Assembly (NCBI GenBank): GCA_963815965.1
Contig: CAWFIT010000002.1
Span: 166,015-230,014, forward strand
Reading direction: 5' to 3'
Source of the DNA: DASVFB01 sp963815965
Lineage (GTDB): Bacteria; Actinomycetota; Thermoleophilia; Gaiellales; Gaiellaceae
DNA length: 64,000 nucleotides
Below, piece by piece: positions 8,034 through 16,013 of the stretch; position 1 is the first letter of the stretch; each line of letters starts with the position of its first letter. The notes below the pieces were generated by a model. The model worked only from the letters and a program-made list of their open reading frames with translations, ran no database searches and had not been told where the DNA came from. The translations under genes were made by a program, and so were the position numbers.

Positions 8034-10694
8034 ATGGTCTCGCCCAGTCCAGACGAGCTTGCAGAAAGCCGGGCCGTCCCGAGCGGGGCCCTCCGGGCGC
8101 TTGTAGACGCGCTCCACGCGACGGATTTCGGCTCGCCCCGCGACGCCCTCGAAGAATTCGCCGGGGTCACCGTGGAGATCTGCGCCGCCGAGGCGGCGGT
8201 CGTGCGGCTTGCCGAACCGGACGGAGTTGGACTGACCGCTCACGCAGTCCACGCGACGTCGCCCTCTCTCGCCGCCGAGCTCGCGGGCTCGCGCGTGGAA
8301 GTCGGCCAGGAGACGTCGTCCTCGCGGCTCGAGTTCGCATTCAGCGCGCCGATCGAGCTCGACGGTGAGCTGGCCGGCTCGCTCGAGGTCTTGCGCGACA
8401 CGTCGCCGTTCTCCGAGGGCGAGCGCCTTCTCCTGCAGCTCGCGGCGGGCGGTCTCGCACTTGTCCTGCGTGCGCTCGCCTCCGGGCCGGCGGAGAACGG
8501 ATCGGCGGTCGAGCGGGCGCTTGTCCTCGCCGGGGAGGCGCTCGCGGCCGGGTCGGATCCCGAGCGCGGCGCCGAGCACGTCGCGCGCCTCGCCGCGGAC
8601 GCCGCGGGAGCACAGGCGGTCGTCCTCTGGGAGACCGACCACGGCGAGCCCAAGCTTGCCGCGTCGTTCGGCGAGTCGCCCGCGGCGGAGTCGGCGGCGC
8701 TTTCGGCTGCGCGGATTGCCCTCGACTCGCGCAGCTTTCTCATCCAGGAACGAATCGGTGGCGCCGCAATCGTGAGCGTACGCCTCGGCGAGCCGGCGGT
8801 TGGCGTGCTGCAGCTCGTCTTCGCGGAGGATCCGGACGAGAACGCTCTCGCGGGTCTGACGACGTTCGCGTTGAGGGCGGCGCAGACGCTTCGAGCAGGC
8901 GACGCCGCGCGCGAAGCTGCTCGGGAGCTCGCGCGCACGCGGGCGCTGCTCGCAGTCGTCGCCCAGGCGACGGCGCAGCTTTCGCTGGAGCATGCGCTGA
9001 CGACGGCGATCGAGCATGTGACCCTGCTGGTCGGAGCGGACCGAGTTGCCGTGTATCTCCGCGACGGCAAACGACTTCAGACCGCGGAGTCGCGGAACCT
9101 AGCCGGCCCGCACAACGTCGTCGCCGAGAGGCTGCTCGAGCTCTCGCTCGGCCGCTACCGAGGGCGCGGGTTGGTCGTCGTTCCGGATTTCGATCGCGAC
9201 GAATCGCTCGCCGGCGTCGGCGACGCCGCGGGCGAAGCCGGGATCCGGACGGCGCTTGCACTGCCGCTCGTCGTCCGCGGCGAAGCGATCGGGTTGCTTG
9301 CTGCATATCCCGAGCACGGCCGGGACGTCACGGGCGAGGATGAAGCGTTGCTCGGCGCGCTTGCGGCGCAGCTCGCAATCGCCGTTCAGAACGCGCGCCT
9401 GCACGAGCAGACGAAGACGCTCGCAGTCGAGCTCGATAGCTCGCTCGACGCAGAGAGGGAGGCCGCCCGGCGGGTCCGCGCCCTGTACGACGTGTCGGAG
9501 TCGTTCGCGCAGAGCCTGTCGCTCAACACCACGCTGGACGCGCTTGCGCGGAGCGCCGTCGAGTTGCTCGGAATCGATGCGGCGGTGATCCGGATGCCTG
9601 ACGCTCGCGGCGAGCTCCTCGAGGAGCGTGCCAGGTATGTGGCCGATGCGCGCCTCGGCGAGGCGGCTGTGCCGGCGCTGACGCGGCCGCAGACGTTGAA
9701 TGCCGTGCCCATGCGGCGCCTCTTCCGCACCCGTCGGCCGCTGCTGCTGACGTTGGAGCTCGCGAACGAGCTCGGCGGCTCGCATCGCCTGTTCGCCCCG
9801 TTCCTCGAGAAGGGCTCGTCGGCGGCGATCGTTCCGATCGCGACACCGGGCGAGGTGATCGGAACGCTGACGCTCATCTCCTTCGACCCAGGGCGACCGA
9901 TCACGCGTGAGACGCTGGACACGGCGCTCTCGATCGCCGCCCAGGCCGCCCTGTCGATCGACAACGGGAGGCTTTACCAGCAGCAGAAGGAGTTCGCCGA
10001 CACGATGCGCCGCTCGCTGCTTCCGCGCTCGCACCCCGAACTTGAGGGTCTCGAGATCGGCGAGGTGTACCAGCCGTCGACTCGTGTCGACGTCGGCGGC
10101 GACGTCTACGACTTCCTCGAGCTCGGCGACGGCAGGCTCGCCGTCGTGCTCGGCGACGTCACCGGGCACGGAATCGAGGCGACCGCCGACATGGCTATGG
10201 CGAAGTTCGTCTTCAGGTCGCTAGCCCGTGAACACCCGGGGCCGGCCGACTTTCTCGCATCGGCGAACGAGGTCGTCGTCGATGAGATCGCGACGGCGAA
10301 GTTCATCACGATGGTCTACCTGACGATCGAGGCGACGACCGGCGCCGTCATCGGCGCGAGCGCGGGGCATCCCCCTCCTCTGCTCGTGTCGCGGGACGGC
10401 ACCGTGCAGCAGCTGGAAGTTCGGGGGCTCGCGCTTGGCGTAGAGCCCCGTCAGACGTACGAGGAACGCGGGGCGCGCATCGATCCCGGCGGCGTGATCG
10501 TCATCTACACGGACGGAGTCGTGGAGGCGCGGCGCGACGGCGAGCTTTACGGGCTCGAGCGGCTGGCACAGGTCGTCGCCTCTTCGCTCGAGCTCCCCGC
10601 GGCGGAGATCGCCGGCGCGGCGATCGACGACTGCCGTTCGTTCGCCGGCGACCTCGCCGACGACTGCGCACTCGTCGTGATCAAGCGGTCCTGA
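8034..10694 (+). CDS. Multi-GAF sensor with C-terminal PP2C (SpoIIE/RsbU-type) phosphatase
   Basis: An 886-aa cytoplasmic signalling protein. About 600 residues contain two or three GAF-like sensor modules separated by helical linkers, the clearest around 'TAIEHVTLLVGADRVAVYL' and 'LARSAVELLGIDAAVIRM'. The last 230 residues are a SpoIIE-type phosphatase with the metal-binding aspartates in 'VGGDVYDFLEL', 'VVLGDVTGHG', 'VIYTDGVVEA' and 'DDCALVVI'. Such enzymes dephosphorylate anti-sigma-factor antagonists in partner-switching stress pathways. No anti-sigma or antagonist gene is near, so the partner is elsewhere. The ATG at 8034 is the first start clear of the divergent gene. Confidence 0.85.
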   Translation: MVSPSPDELAESRAVPSGALRALVDALHATDFGSPRDALEEFAGVTVEICAAEAAVVRLAEPDGVGLTAHAVHATSPSLAAELAGSRVEVGQETSSSRLEFAFSAPIELDGELAGSLEVLRDTSPFSEGERLLLQLAAGGLALVLRALASGPAENGSAVERALVLAGEALAAGSDPERGAEHVARLAADAAGAQAVVLWETDHGEPKLAASFGESPAAESAALSAARIALDSRSFLIQERIGGAAIVSVRLGEPAVGVLQLVFAEDPDENALAGLTTFALRAAQTLRAGDAAREAARELARTRALLAVVAQATAQLSLEHALTTAIEHVTLLVGADRVAVYLRDGKRLQTAESRNLAGPHNVVAERLLELSLGRYRGRGLVVVPDFDRDESLAGVGDAAGEAGIRTALALPLVVRGEAIGLLAAYPEHGRDVTGEDEALLGALAAQLAIAVQNARLHEQTKTLAVELDSSLDAEREAARRVRALYDVSESFAQSLSLNTTLDALARSAVELLGIDAAVIRMPDARGELLEERARYVADARLGEAAVPALTRPQTLNAVPMRRLFRTRRPLLLTLELANELGGSHRLFAPFLEKGSSAAIVPIATPGEVIGTLTLISFDPGRPITRETLDTALSIAAQAALSIDNGRLYQQQKEFADTMRRSLLPRSHPELEGLEIGEVYQPSTRVDVGGDVYDFLELGDGRLAVVLGDVTGHGIEATADMAMAKFVFRSLAREHPGPADFLASANEVVVDEIATAKFITMVYLTIEATTGAVIGASAGHPPPLLVSRDGTVQQLEVRGLALGVEPRQTYEERGARIDPGGVIVIYTDGVVEARRDGELYGLERLAQVVASSLELPAAEIAGAAIDDCRSFAGDLADDCALVVIKRS

Positions 10695-10719
10695 AGCGCG
10701 GCTATCATCATCCGCGGTT

Positions 10720-10734
10720 CGCGAATCGTTCGCG
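10720..10734 (+). terminator. Hairpin between phosphatase and transpeptidase genes
   Basis: CGCGAA (10720-10725) and TTCGCG (10729-10734) form a 6-bp stem with loop TCG, 26 bases after the phosphatase stop. There is no T-tract, so termination is only a possibility. Confidence 0.3.
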
Positions 10735-10758
10735 CCGCCCAATCGTTCTAGAAACAAC

Positions 10759-11799
10759 GTGAAACACGGCCTCAGCCTCTCAGTGCTTGTCGCGTGCGCC
10801 GCCGCCGGCGTCCTCACCGCCTACGCCTTCGCAGGCGAGAGCCCCTCGCGAACGGGCGACACGACGACGGGCGCGACGACCACGACCATCGGCACCACGA
10901 CCACCGTCGGGACGACGACCACGACCGTGCCGCAGGCGTTGCCCGAAGGTGTGACGGTCGGCGGAGTCCTCGTGGGAGGGCTCCTACCCGCCGACGCGTC
11001 GACGCAGATTCGCGCCTACTACTCCTCGCCGCTCAAGCTCCGGCTCGGGAGGCACGTCTTCACCGCGGACCCGAACACGCTTGGGACACCGCAGGTAGCG
11101 AAGGCGCTCGAGCGCGCGCGCACTGCGCAGCCGTTCGCGAATCTCGGCCTGGTGGTCATCGTCAAGCCGGCGCGCGTGAAGACATTCGTCGCCACCCTCG
11201 CCAAGCGAGTTGCGCAACCGCCGGTCGACGCGCGACTGCTCCTTCGCAACGTCGAGCCGTACCTGACGCGGGAGCGCCCAGGCATCTCGCTCGTGCAGCC
11301 GGCGACGGTGAAGGCGATTGCGCGGGAGCTTCGTCTCAACTCGCGCGACCCGCTCCTGCTGCGCACGAACAACACGCCTGCGAAGGTGACGCGCGCCGAC
11401 TTCGGTCCGGTGATCGTCATCCGCCGCGGCTCGAACCGCCTGTACCTGTACAAGGGTGCGCGCCTGAACCGGCTCTTCCCGGTGGCGACGGGGCAGAGCG
11501 TGTACCCGACGCCGCTCGGCAGCTTCAACATCATCGTGATGTGGCGGAATCCGTGGTGGTACCCGCCGAACTCGCCGTGGGCGCAGGGCGAGAAGCCGAT
11601 CCCGCCCGGGCCGAACAACCCGCTCGGTACCCGCTGGATGGGCATCTCGGCCCCGGGCGTCGGGATCCACGGGACGAACAACGACGCCTCGATCGGATAC
11701 TCGGTCTCGCACGGCTGCATCCGCATGCACGTCAGCGACGCGGAATGGCTCTTCAATCATGTGGACATCGGGACGCCGGTCTTTATCGTTTCCGCCTGA
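10759..11799 (+). CDS. Secreted L,D-transpeptidase (YkuD domain)
   Basis: Cell-wall cross-linking enzyme of 346 aa. A signal peptide ('LSLSVLVACAAAGVLTAYAFA') is followed by a Thr-rich linker, then a helical peptidoglycan-binding-type region (about 60-205), and a C-terminal YkuD catalytic domain with 'GIHGTNN' and the active-site 'SHGCIRMH' (Cys near residue 320). Family enzymes make 3-3 peptidoglycan links and are resistant to most penicillins. The GTG start lies just before the signal peptide, and the protein is complete. Confidence 0.9.
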   Translation: MKHGLSLSVLVACAAAGVLTAYAFAGESPSRTGDTTTGATTTTIGTTTTVGTTTTTVPQALPEGVTVGGVLVGGLLPADASTQIRAYYSSPLKLRLGRHVFTADPNTLGTPQVAKALERARTAQPFANLGLVVIVKPARVKTFVATLAKRVAQPPVDARLLLRNVEPYLTRERPGISLVQPATVKAIARELRLNSRDPLLLRTNNTPAKVTRADFGPVIVIRRGSNRLYLYKGARLNRLFPVATGQSVYPTPLGSFNIIVMWRNPWWYPPNSPWAQGEKPIPPGPNNPLGTRWMGISAPGVGIHGTNNDASIGYSVSHGCIRMHVSDAEWLFNHVDIGTPVFIVSA

Positions 11800-11806
11800 C
11801 GGCGTC

Positions 11807-11933
11807 GGCCAAAGTGCTGCGCACTTTGGCCGGGTAGACCGCCAGGCGCGCTTCGCGCGCGTGGCCTTCAGCGGTCATTGAAGGCGCGCGGCTTCGGCGA
11901 TCGGCTGTGGGCAGCGCGGCAGAGCCGCGCTGC
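11807..11933 (+). repeat. Composite palindromic repeat, copy 4
   Basis: Stem a: GGCCAAAGTGC (11807-11817), loop tgc, GCACTTTGGCC (11821-11831). Element b at 11844-11862 is identical over 19 bases to that at 4411. Stem c: GCAGCGCGGC (11911-11920), loop aga, GCCGCGCTGC (11924-11933). The bases after stem c also match copy 1 (AGGTTC). It fills the gap between the transpeptidase and the thioredoxin-like gene. Confidence 0.8.
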
Positions 11934-11972
11934 TGGAGAGAGGTTCCGCTTTGGGGCATCTAGAGTTTATTT

Positions 11973-12515
11973 GTGAGGTCGTTTCGGCTCGCTGCGCAGG
12001 CACTCTCCGTGGCGCTCGTGGTCGGGTTGCTCGGGTTGCTGATCTGGAAGGTCGCGCGGCAGATCGGATCCGACAACGTCGCGGCGGAGGTGAGCAAGGG
12101 CAAGGCGCCCGCCGCTCCGAATTTCACTCTGCCGCGCCTGGACGGTGACGGGAAGCTCAGCCTCGCTGGTTACGACGGCGAGCCCCGCGTCGTCAACTTC
12201 TGGGCGTCCTGGTGCCTGCCGTGCCGGGACGAGGCGCCGCTGCTCCAGCGCGCTGCTCGCAAGTACCGAGGCCGTCTCGTCGTCGTCGGTGTCGACTACC
12301 AGGACTTCACCGGCGACGCGCGCAAGTTCGTCCGCACGTTCGGGCTCACGTACCCGATCGGCCGCGATGCGAACGGCAGCCTGCTCGGTCGCTGGGGGGT
12401 CAGTGGCGCTCCCGAGTCGTTCTTCATAGACAGGGCGGGCAGGGTCGTCGCGCACGTCCCAGGCGCCGTGACGAAGGAGACGCTCGCCGAAGGGATCCAG
12501 AAGGCGCTTGGATGA
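11973..12515 (+). CDS. Membrane-anchored thiol-disulfide oxidoreductase (CcmG/ResA/TlpA type)
   Basis: One N-terminal membrane helix ('LSVALVVGLLGLLIWKVA') anchors an extracytoplasmic thioredoxin fold of AhpC/TSA-Redoxin type. The active site is 'WASWCLPCRDE' (Cys81 and Cys84), with the cis-Pro region 'GVSGAPESFFID'. Together with the next two genes (CcmH and CcdA) this points to reduction of apocytochrome c cysteines before haem attachment. GTG start; the stop overlaps the ccmH start (ATGA). Confidence 0.88.
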   Translation: MRSFRLAAQALSVALVVGLLGLLIWKVARQIGSDNVAAEVSKGKAPAAPNFTLPRLDGDGKLSLAGYDGEPRVVNFWASWCLPCRDEAPLLQRAARKYRGRLVVVGVDYQDFTGDARKFVRTFGLTYPIGRDANGSLLGRWGVSGAPESFFIDRAGRVVAHVPGAVTKETLAEGIQKALG

Positions 12516-12961
12516 AGCTGCTCGCCGCCTTGCTGCTCGTGCTCGTGCTCGCGCCTGTGGCCGCCGCAAGCGAGAACCACCCGACGCTCGGTGAGCTCGA
12601 GGGCGAGGTCATCTGTCCGACCTGCCACACGACGCTCGACCAGTCGAGCTCTCCGATCGCGGCACGCATGAAGCTGTTCATCGCCGCTCGCATCCGCGCA
12701 GGCGACACCAAGAGCGAGATCGAACGGAAGCTCGTCGCGCAGTTCGGGCCCGAGGTGATCGCGAAGCCGTCCAGGCACGGCTTCGACCTCGTCGCGTGGC
12801 TCTTGCCGCTCGTCCTCCTCATCGGCGGCGCGGTCGCCGTTGCCGTCGCCGTGTGGAGATGGCGCAGCGCACCGGCGCGCGCGCCTGCGACGCCCGCCGA
12901 GCCGCTCGAGCCAGAGCTCGAGCGCCGCGTCGATGAGGAACTCGCGCGCTTCGACGCGTAG
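12512..12961 (+). CDS. ccmH: Cytochrome c-type biogenesis protein CcmH
   Basis: A 149-aa protein with a signal peptide, a short three-helix domain holding the redox pair 'EVICPTCHTTLDQS' (Cys35 and Cys38), a C-terminal membrane helix ('VAWLLPLVLLIGGAVAVAVAV') and a cytoplasmic tail. CcmH reduces or presents apocytochrome to the haem lyase CcmF. Coupled upstream to the CcmG-like gene and followed within five bases by ccdA. The haem lyase genes are not in the window. Confidence 0.88.
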   Translation: MKLLAALLLVLVLAPVAAASENHPTLGELEGEVICPTCHTTLDQSSSPIAARMKLFIAARIRAGDTKSEIERKLVAQFGPEVIAKPSRHGFDLVAWLLPLVLLIGGAVAVAVAVWRWRSAPARAPATPAEPLEPELERRVDEELARFDA

Positions 12962-12966
12962 ACGTC

Positions 12967-13647
12967 TTGGCAGGCCGGATCCCGATCGCGTTCCTCGCCG
13001 GTTTCGCGTCGTTCGTCGCACCGTGCGTGCTGCCGCTCGTTCCCGGCTACCTATCGGCCGTCTCGTCGCTCGAGGCGCGGCAGCTCGGGCGTCCAGGTGC
13101 GGCGCGCCGCGTGCTCGCGGGAAGCGTGCCGTTCGTCGCCGGCTTCACGTTTGTCTTCGTCGCTCTCGGGGTTCTGGTCAGCGCGCTGGCGGGCATCGTG
13201 GACAAGCGTGTCTTCGAGGAGATCGCCGGCTTTGTCCTCGTCGTGATCGGTCTCGCGTTCGCTCACCTGCTGCCGATACCGCAACGCCTTGTCGCGCCGG
13301 GCCTGCTCGTCGGCGCCCGCGACAGCGGCTCGAAAGTCCTGCTCGGCGGCGCGTTTGCCGTGTGCGCCGCGCCGTGCGTCAGTCCGATTCTCGTCTCGGC
13401 GCTCGTCCTCGCCGGCAGTTCGAGCACGGTCGCGCAAGGAGCGCTACTCCTGCTTGCCTACTCCCTCGGCCTCGCGGTGCCCTTCGTGCTCGCCGGCCTC
13501 GTGTTCGTGCCCGCGATGGGATCGTTCCGCTGGCTGCGCGACCGCTTCCACTACTTCGAGATCGGCGGTGGGATCGTTCTCGTCGCGCTCGGGCTGCTCC
13601 TGTTCTTCGACCGCCTCTGGTGGCTGCGCTCGGCCTTCAACTACTAG
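12967..13647 (+). CDS. ccdA: Cytochrome c biogenesis protein CcdA (DsbD membrane domain)
   Basis: Six-helix membrane protein (226 aa) that carries electrons from cytoplasmic thioredoxin to extracytoplasmic thiols. The two redox cysteines are in 'FVAPCVLPLVPGYLS' (Cys20) and 'CAAPCVSPILVS'. A TTG start is used because the first helix begins at once. It supplies electrons to the CcmG-like protein two genes upstream. The 3' end overlaps the convergent DUF309 gene by four bases. Confidence 0.9.
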   Translation: MAGRIPIAFLAGFASFVAPCVLPLVPGYLSAVSSLEARQLGRPGAARRVLAGSVPFVAGFTFVFVALGVLVSALAGIVDKRVFEEIAGFVLVVIGLAFAHLLPIPQRLVAPGLLVGARDSGSKVLLGGAFAVCAAPCVSPILVSALVLAGSSSTVAQGALLLLAYSLGLAVPFVLAGLVFVPAMGSFRWLRDRFHYFEIGGGIVLVALGLLLFFDRLWWLRSAFNY

Positions 13648-13994
13648 AGAGACGGCGGCGGCAGCTCTAGCGAGCCGGAGGCGACGATCGCCTGGGCTCG
13701 TTCGACCTGCTCGAGCACGGAGCCGATATCCACGCCGCGATGTTTCGGCGCGAAGGGCGCGAGGCGCCGCGCCGCCTTCTCGAGCTGACGCTCACACCCT
13801 GGGCGTTTGCCGCGCCCCGCCTGGTACCACGCGACCGCGACGTGAACCAACCCCTGGAAGAAGTCACGCTCCTCGGGAGCTGCGGCTCGCCACACGAGCT
13901 CGAGCTCTTCGTGTGCGGCGAAGAAGTCTCCGTTTCGGATCAAATCGAGGCCGCTTCCGAAATGCGACCCCTGGTCGATCATTGGACTCGACAC
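13644..13994 (-). CDS. DUF309 domain-containing protein
   Basis: A 116-aa helical protein with the DUF309 signature 'FFAAHEELELVWR' and 'FFQGLVHVAVAWYQAGRG'. The conserved His/Glu residues suggest metal binding, but the function is unknown. It starts seven bases from the divergent gene at 14002 and ends tail-to-tail over ccdA. Confidence 0.85.
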   Translation of the reverse strand: MSSPMIDQGSHFGSGLDLIRNGDFFAAHEELELVWRAAAPEERDFFQGLVHVAVAWYQAGRGKRPGCERQLEKAARRLAPFAPKHRGVDIGSVLEQVERAQAIVASGSLELPPPSL

Positions 13995-14001
13995 TAGCAG
14001 C

Positions 14002-14337
14002 GTGCCGATTTACGCTTCATTCGTGGCGACCATCCTGTTGGCGGGGGTCGACCTCTTCTTTCGAGGAAAGCTCGAGGCGGTGTTGCCAGGGCATCACTTC
14101 GTGACGGCAGACTCCGTCGCCGCACCCGATCTCGTCATCTGCGACATCGCGCGGATCGATCCGAACGATGTCGTCGATACGTATCCAGACGTGCCGATCC
14201 TGGGTTTCACGAACCACACCGACACGGCGGGATTGCGCAGCGCGCACGCAGCCGGCTTCGACCATGTCGTCGCAAAATCGGCGCTCGAGGAGCGCGCGAA
14301 GGAGCTCGTCGAGGAGCTGAACCCCTCGCTAGAGTAG
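14002..14337 (+). CDS. Degenerate receiver-like protein (about 111 aa)
   Basis: The length and pattern fit a lone CheY-like fold: a first beta strand ('ATILLAGVDLFF'), an Asp at the phosphoacceptor position ('LVICDIARID'), the Thr loop ('VPILGFTNHTD') and the Lys loop ('DHVVAKSALEE'). The usual pair of acidic residues after strand one is missing, so normal phosphorylation is doubtful. Start is GTG at 14002, with GTG at 14023 an alternative that gives the receiver core directly. The ferredoxin gene follows after six bases. Confidence 0.6.
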   Translation: MPIYASFVATILLAGVDLFFRGKLEAVLPGHHFVTADSVAAPDLVICDIARIDPNDVVDTYPDVPILGFTNHTDTAGLRSAHAAGFDHVVAKSALEERAKELVEELNPSLE

Positions 14338-14343
14338 GCGCCC

Positions 14344-14649
14344 GTGACGTACATCATCGCGGAGCCGTGCATCGACATCAAAGATCTCTCGTGCGTCGAC
14401 GTCTGCCCGGTCGACTGCATCCACCAGGCGGGGCGCATCCTGGTCATCGATCCAGAGGAGTGCATCGACTGCGGGGCGTGCGAACCGGAATGCCCGGTTG
14501 AAGCAATCTTTCCCGAGGATGCGCTGCCGGAGAAGTGGGAGCCGTTTATCAAAATCAACTACGCGTTCCAGGAAGGCTTCGACGCTGTGAACAAGCTCAC
14601 CGACGAGTACGCGACGGAGCACAACGTTCAGAACGAACCAATCGCCTAA
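14344..14649 (+). CDS. fdxA: Ferredoxin (7Fe/8Fe type, FdxA-like)
   Basis: A 101-aa electron carrier. The first cluster region 'CIDIKDLSCVDVCPVDCI' and the second 'CIDCGACEPECPVEAI' supply the cysteines for a [3Fe-4S] and a [4Fe-4S] cluster, and the C-terminal extension 'WEPFIKINYAFQE' is typical of FdxA proteins from actinobacteria. It probably serves cytochrome P450s or oxidoreductases. GTG start. Confidence 0.92.
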   Translation: MTYIIAEPCIDIKDLSCVDVCPVDCIHQAGRILVIDPEECIDCGACEPECPVEAIFPEDALPEKWEPFIKINYAFQEGFDAVNKLTDEYATEHNVQNEPIA

Positions 14650-14651
14650 GG

Positions 14652-14771
14652 CCGCGTCGACGCCGCGGTTTACCAAAGCACACACCTTCCGAACGCCACT
14701 CCAAAGTGGGCACGCGCGCGAATCGCGCATGCTCGGTTGACCTCGCGCGAAGTGCTGCGCACTTCGCGCGA
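14652..14771 (-). repeat. Composite palindromic repeat, copy 5 (reversed)
   Basis: Within the 267-base gap after the ferredoxin gene. Read on the minus strand, stem a is a perfect 13-bp inverted repeat (14743-14755 and 14759-14771, loop tgc), followed by a diverged element b (around 14710-14731) and a short GC stem near 14652-14668 in the place of stem c. I see no gene in the rest of the gap. Confidence 0.65.
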
Positions 14772-14916
14772 AACACGTCGTCCGACATCTTCTTTACGCT
14801 CGTTGCACGTTTCGAGCAGGCGCACACGATGCACAACGCTTGCAGGAACACGTGCGCAGGCGTAAAAACGCACTGCGTACACGAACATGTCTGTGCAACC
14901 GAACAGGAGGATGCAC

Positions 14917-15552
14917 ATGCCTCAGGAAAGTTGGGGCGCCCAGTCGCCTCAAGAAACACCAAGCGAGGAGCAGTCATATCCATACTCCTCGCCCGAGACG
15001 AGTTCGAGCGAGGAGCTCGACTCGCCGGAGGCGGCCGTCCCGGCAATCCCGGCAGCTGCACGTCGGCGCACGACGAAGCGATCGACCGCCAAGCGTTCGA
15101 CCGCGAAGCGTTCGACAGCCAAGCGTTCGACCGCCAAGCGTTCCACCGCCAAGCGCTCGACGGCCAAGCGCAGCACCGCTAAGCGCAGCACGGCGAAGCG
15201 GAGCACCGCAAAGCGCAGCACGGCGAAGCGCCGGACGGTCAAGCGCTCGGCGGCGAAGCGGAGCACGGCCAAGCGGAGCACCGCGAAGCGCCGCACCGCC
15301 AAGCGCTCGACGGCGAAGCGGAGCACGGCCAAGCGCAGCACCGCCAAGCGCAGCACCGCCAAGCGCAGTGCGGCCAAGCGCAGTACCGCCAAGCGCCGGC
15401 CGGCAAAGCGGAGCACAGCCAAGCGCAGGCCGGCGAAGCGGAGCACCGCGAAGCGCAGCACGGCAAAGCGGAGCACCGCCAAGCGCTCCACAGCGAAGCG
15501 CCGGACCGTGAAGCGGTCGACGGCCAAGCGCCGCACGACACGCCGGAAGTAG
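14917..15552 (+). CDS. Histone H1-like basic protein with about thirty KRSTA repeats
   Basis: After an acidic N-terminal segment of about 50 residues (Gln, Ser and Glu rich), the rest is a run of about thirty pentapeptides of the form K-R-S-T-A with variants KRRTA, KRRTV, KRSAA and KRRPA, ending RRK. Such Lys/Arg/Ala tails bind the DNA backbone, as in bacterial H1-like proteins and the tails of mycobacterial HupB. AGGAGG at 14905-14910 lies six bases before the ATG at 14917, which decides the start over 14887 and 14911. The 15-bp DNA period makes the repeat number likely to vary between strains. The mirror-image ORF on the other strand is an artefact. Confidence 0.85.
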   Translation: MPQESWGAQSPQETPSEEQSYPYSSPETSSSEELDSPEAAVPAIPAAARRRTTKRSTAKRSTAKRSTAKRSTAKRSTAKRSTAKRSTAKRSTAKRSTAKRSTAKRRTVKRSAAKRSTAKRSTAKRRTAKRSTAKRSTAKRSTAKRSTAKRSAAKRSTAKRRPAKRSTAKRRPAKRSTAKRSTAKRSTAKRSTAKRRTVKRSTAKRRTTRRK

Positions 15553-15576
15553 CGTTTCGTCTGATTCTCAAGTGGT

Positions 15577-15611
15577 ATTTCCCCCCGAAGCGACAAGCCA
15601 AGGGGGGAAAT
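15577..15611 (+). promoter_or_regulatory. 10-bp hairpin that hides the ribosome site of the next gene
   Basis: ATTTCCCCCC (15577-15586) pairs perfectly with GGGGGGAAAT (15602-15611) across a 15-base loop. The G-run in the right arm is the only Shine-Dalgarno-like sequence for the ATG at 15617. The hairpin could end transcription of the H1-like gene, block translation of the next gene, or act as a switch between them. Confidence 0.55.
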
Positions 15612-15616
15612 TCCAC

Positions 15617-15952
15617 ATGCCACAGAGAGCCTGGAGCAAGAAGCGCGAACGGCAGTACGAGCACATCAAGGACAGCGCCAAGAAGCGCGGCGCTTCGACG
15701 AAGCGGGCAAAGCAGGTCGCGGCGGCGACCGTCAACAAGGAACGGGCTCGCTCGGGAGAGGCGAGGACGGCGTCACGCTCGTCGACGCGTGACATGTCGT
15801 CGGGCCGGCGCGGGGGACAGCGCTCGGGAACGAACATGCCGAAGGGCCGCACGAAGGAGCAGCTCTACAACGAGGCGAAGCGGCGCGGGATCAAGGGCCG
15901 CTCGCGCATGACCAAGAGCCAGTTGCGACACGCCGTGGCAGGCAAAAGCTGA
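15617..15952 (+). CDS. Small basic protein with C-terminal Rho_N/SAP-like domain
   Basis: A 111-aa protein of the type often labelled plasmid stabilisation protein in actinobacteria. The N-terminus 'AWSKKRERQYEHIKDSAKKR' and 'VNKERARSGEA' are family-typical. A central disordered Ser/Arg/Gly stretch leads to 'TKEQLYNEAKRRGIKGRSRM', a helix-extended-loop-helix fold like the Rho N-terminal or SAP domain that binds nucleic acid. Following the H1-like gene, it may belong to nucleoid organisation. Start ATG at 15617; upstream codons to 15572 lie in the hairpin. Confidence 0.8.
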   Translation: MPQRAWSKKRERQYEHIKDSAKKRGASTKRAKQVAAATVNKERARSGEARTASRSSTRDMSSGRRGGQRSGTNMPKGRTKEQLYNEAKRRGIKGRSRMTKSQLRHAVAGKS

Positions 15953-16013
15953 TCGGAAAGCCGCCCTGCCGCGCGGGATGCGCAGCGTTCCGCGCGGCAG
16001 CTAACCTCCCTCG

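Noticed and set aside
15060..15540. 15-bp tandem repeats considered as a CRISPR array or minisatellite
   Set aside because: There are no unique spacers, the period is a multiple of three, and the frame codes for a uniform pentapeptide; it is a protein repeat.
14949..15623. Minus-strand Leu/Arg/Phe/Ala/Val repeat protein
   Set aside because: Mirror image of the KRSTA gene; lacks a ribosome site and the other strand has one.
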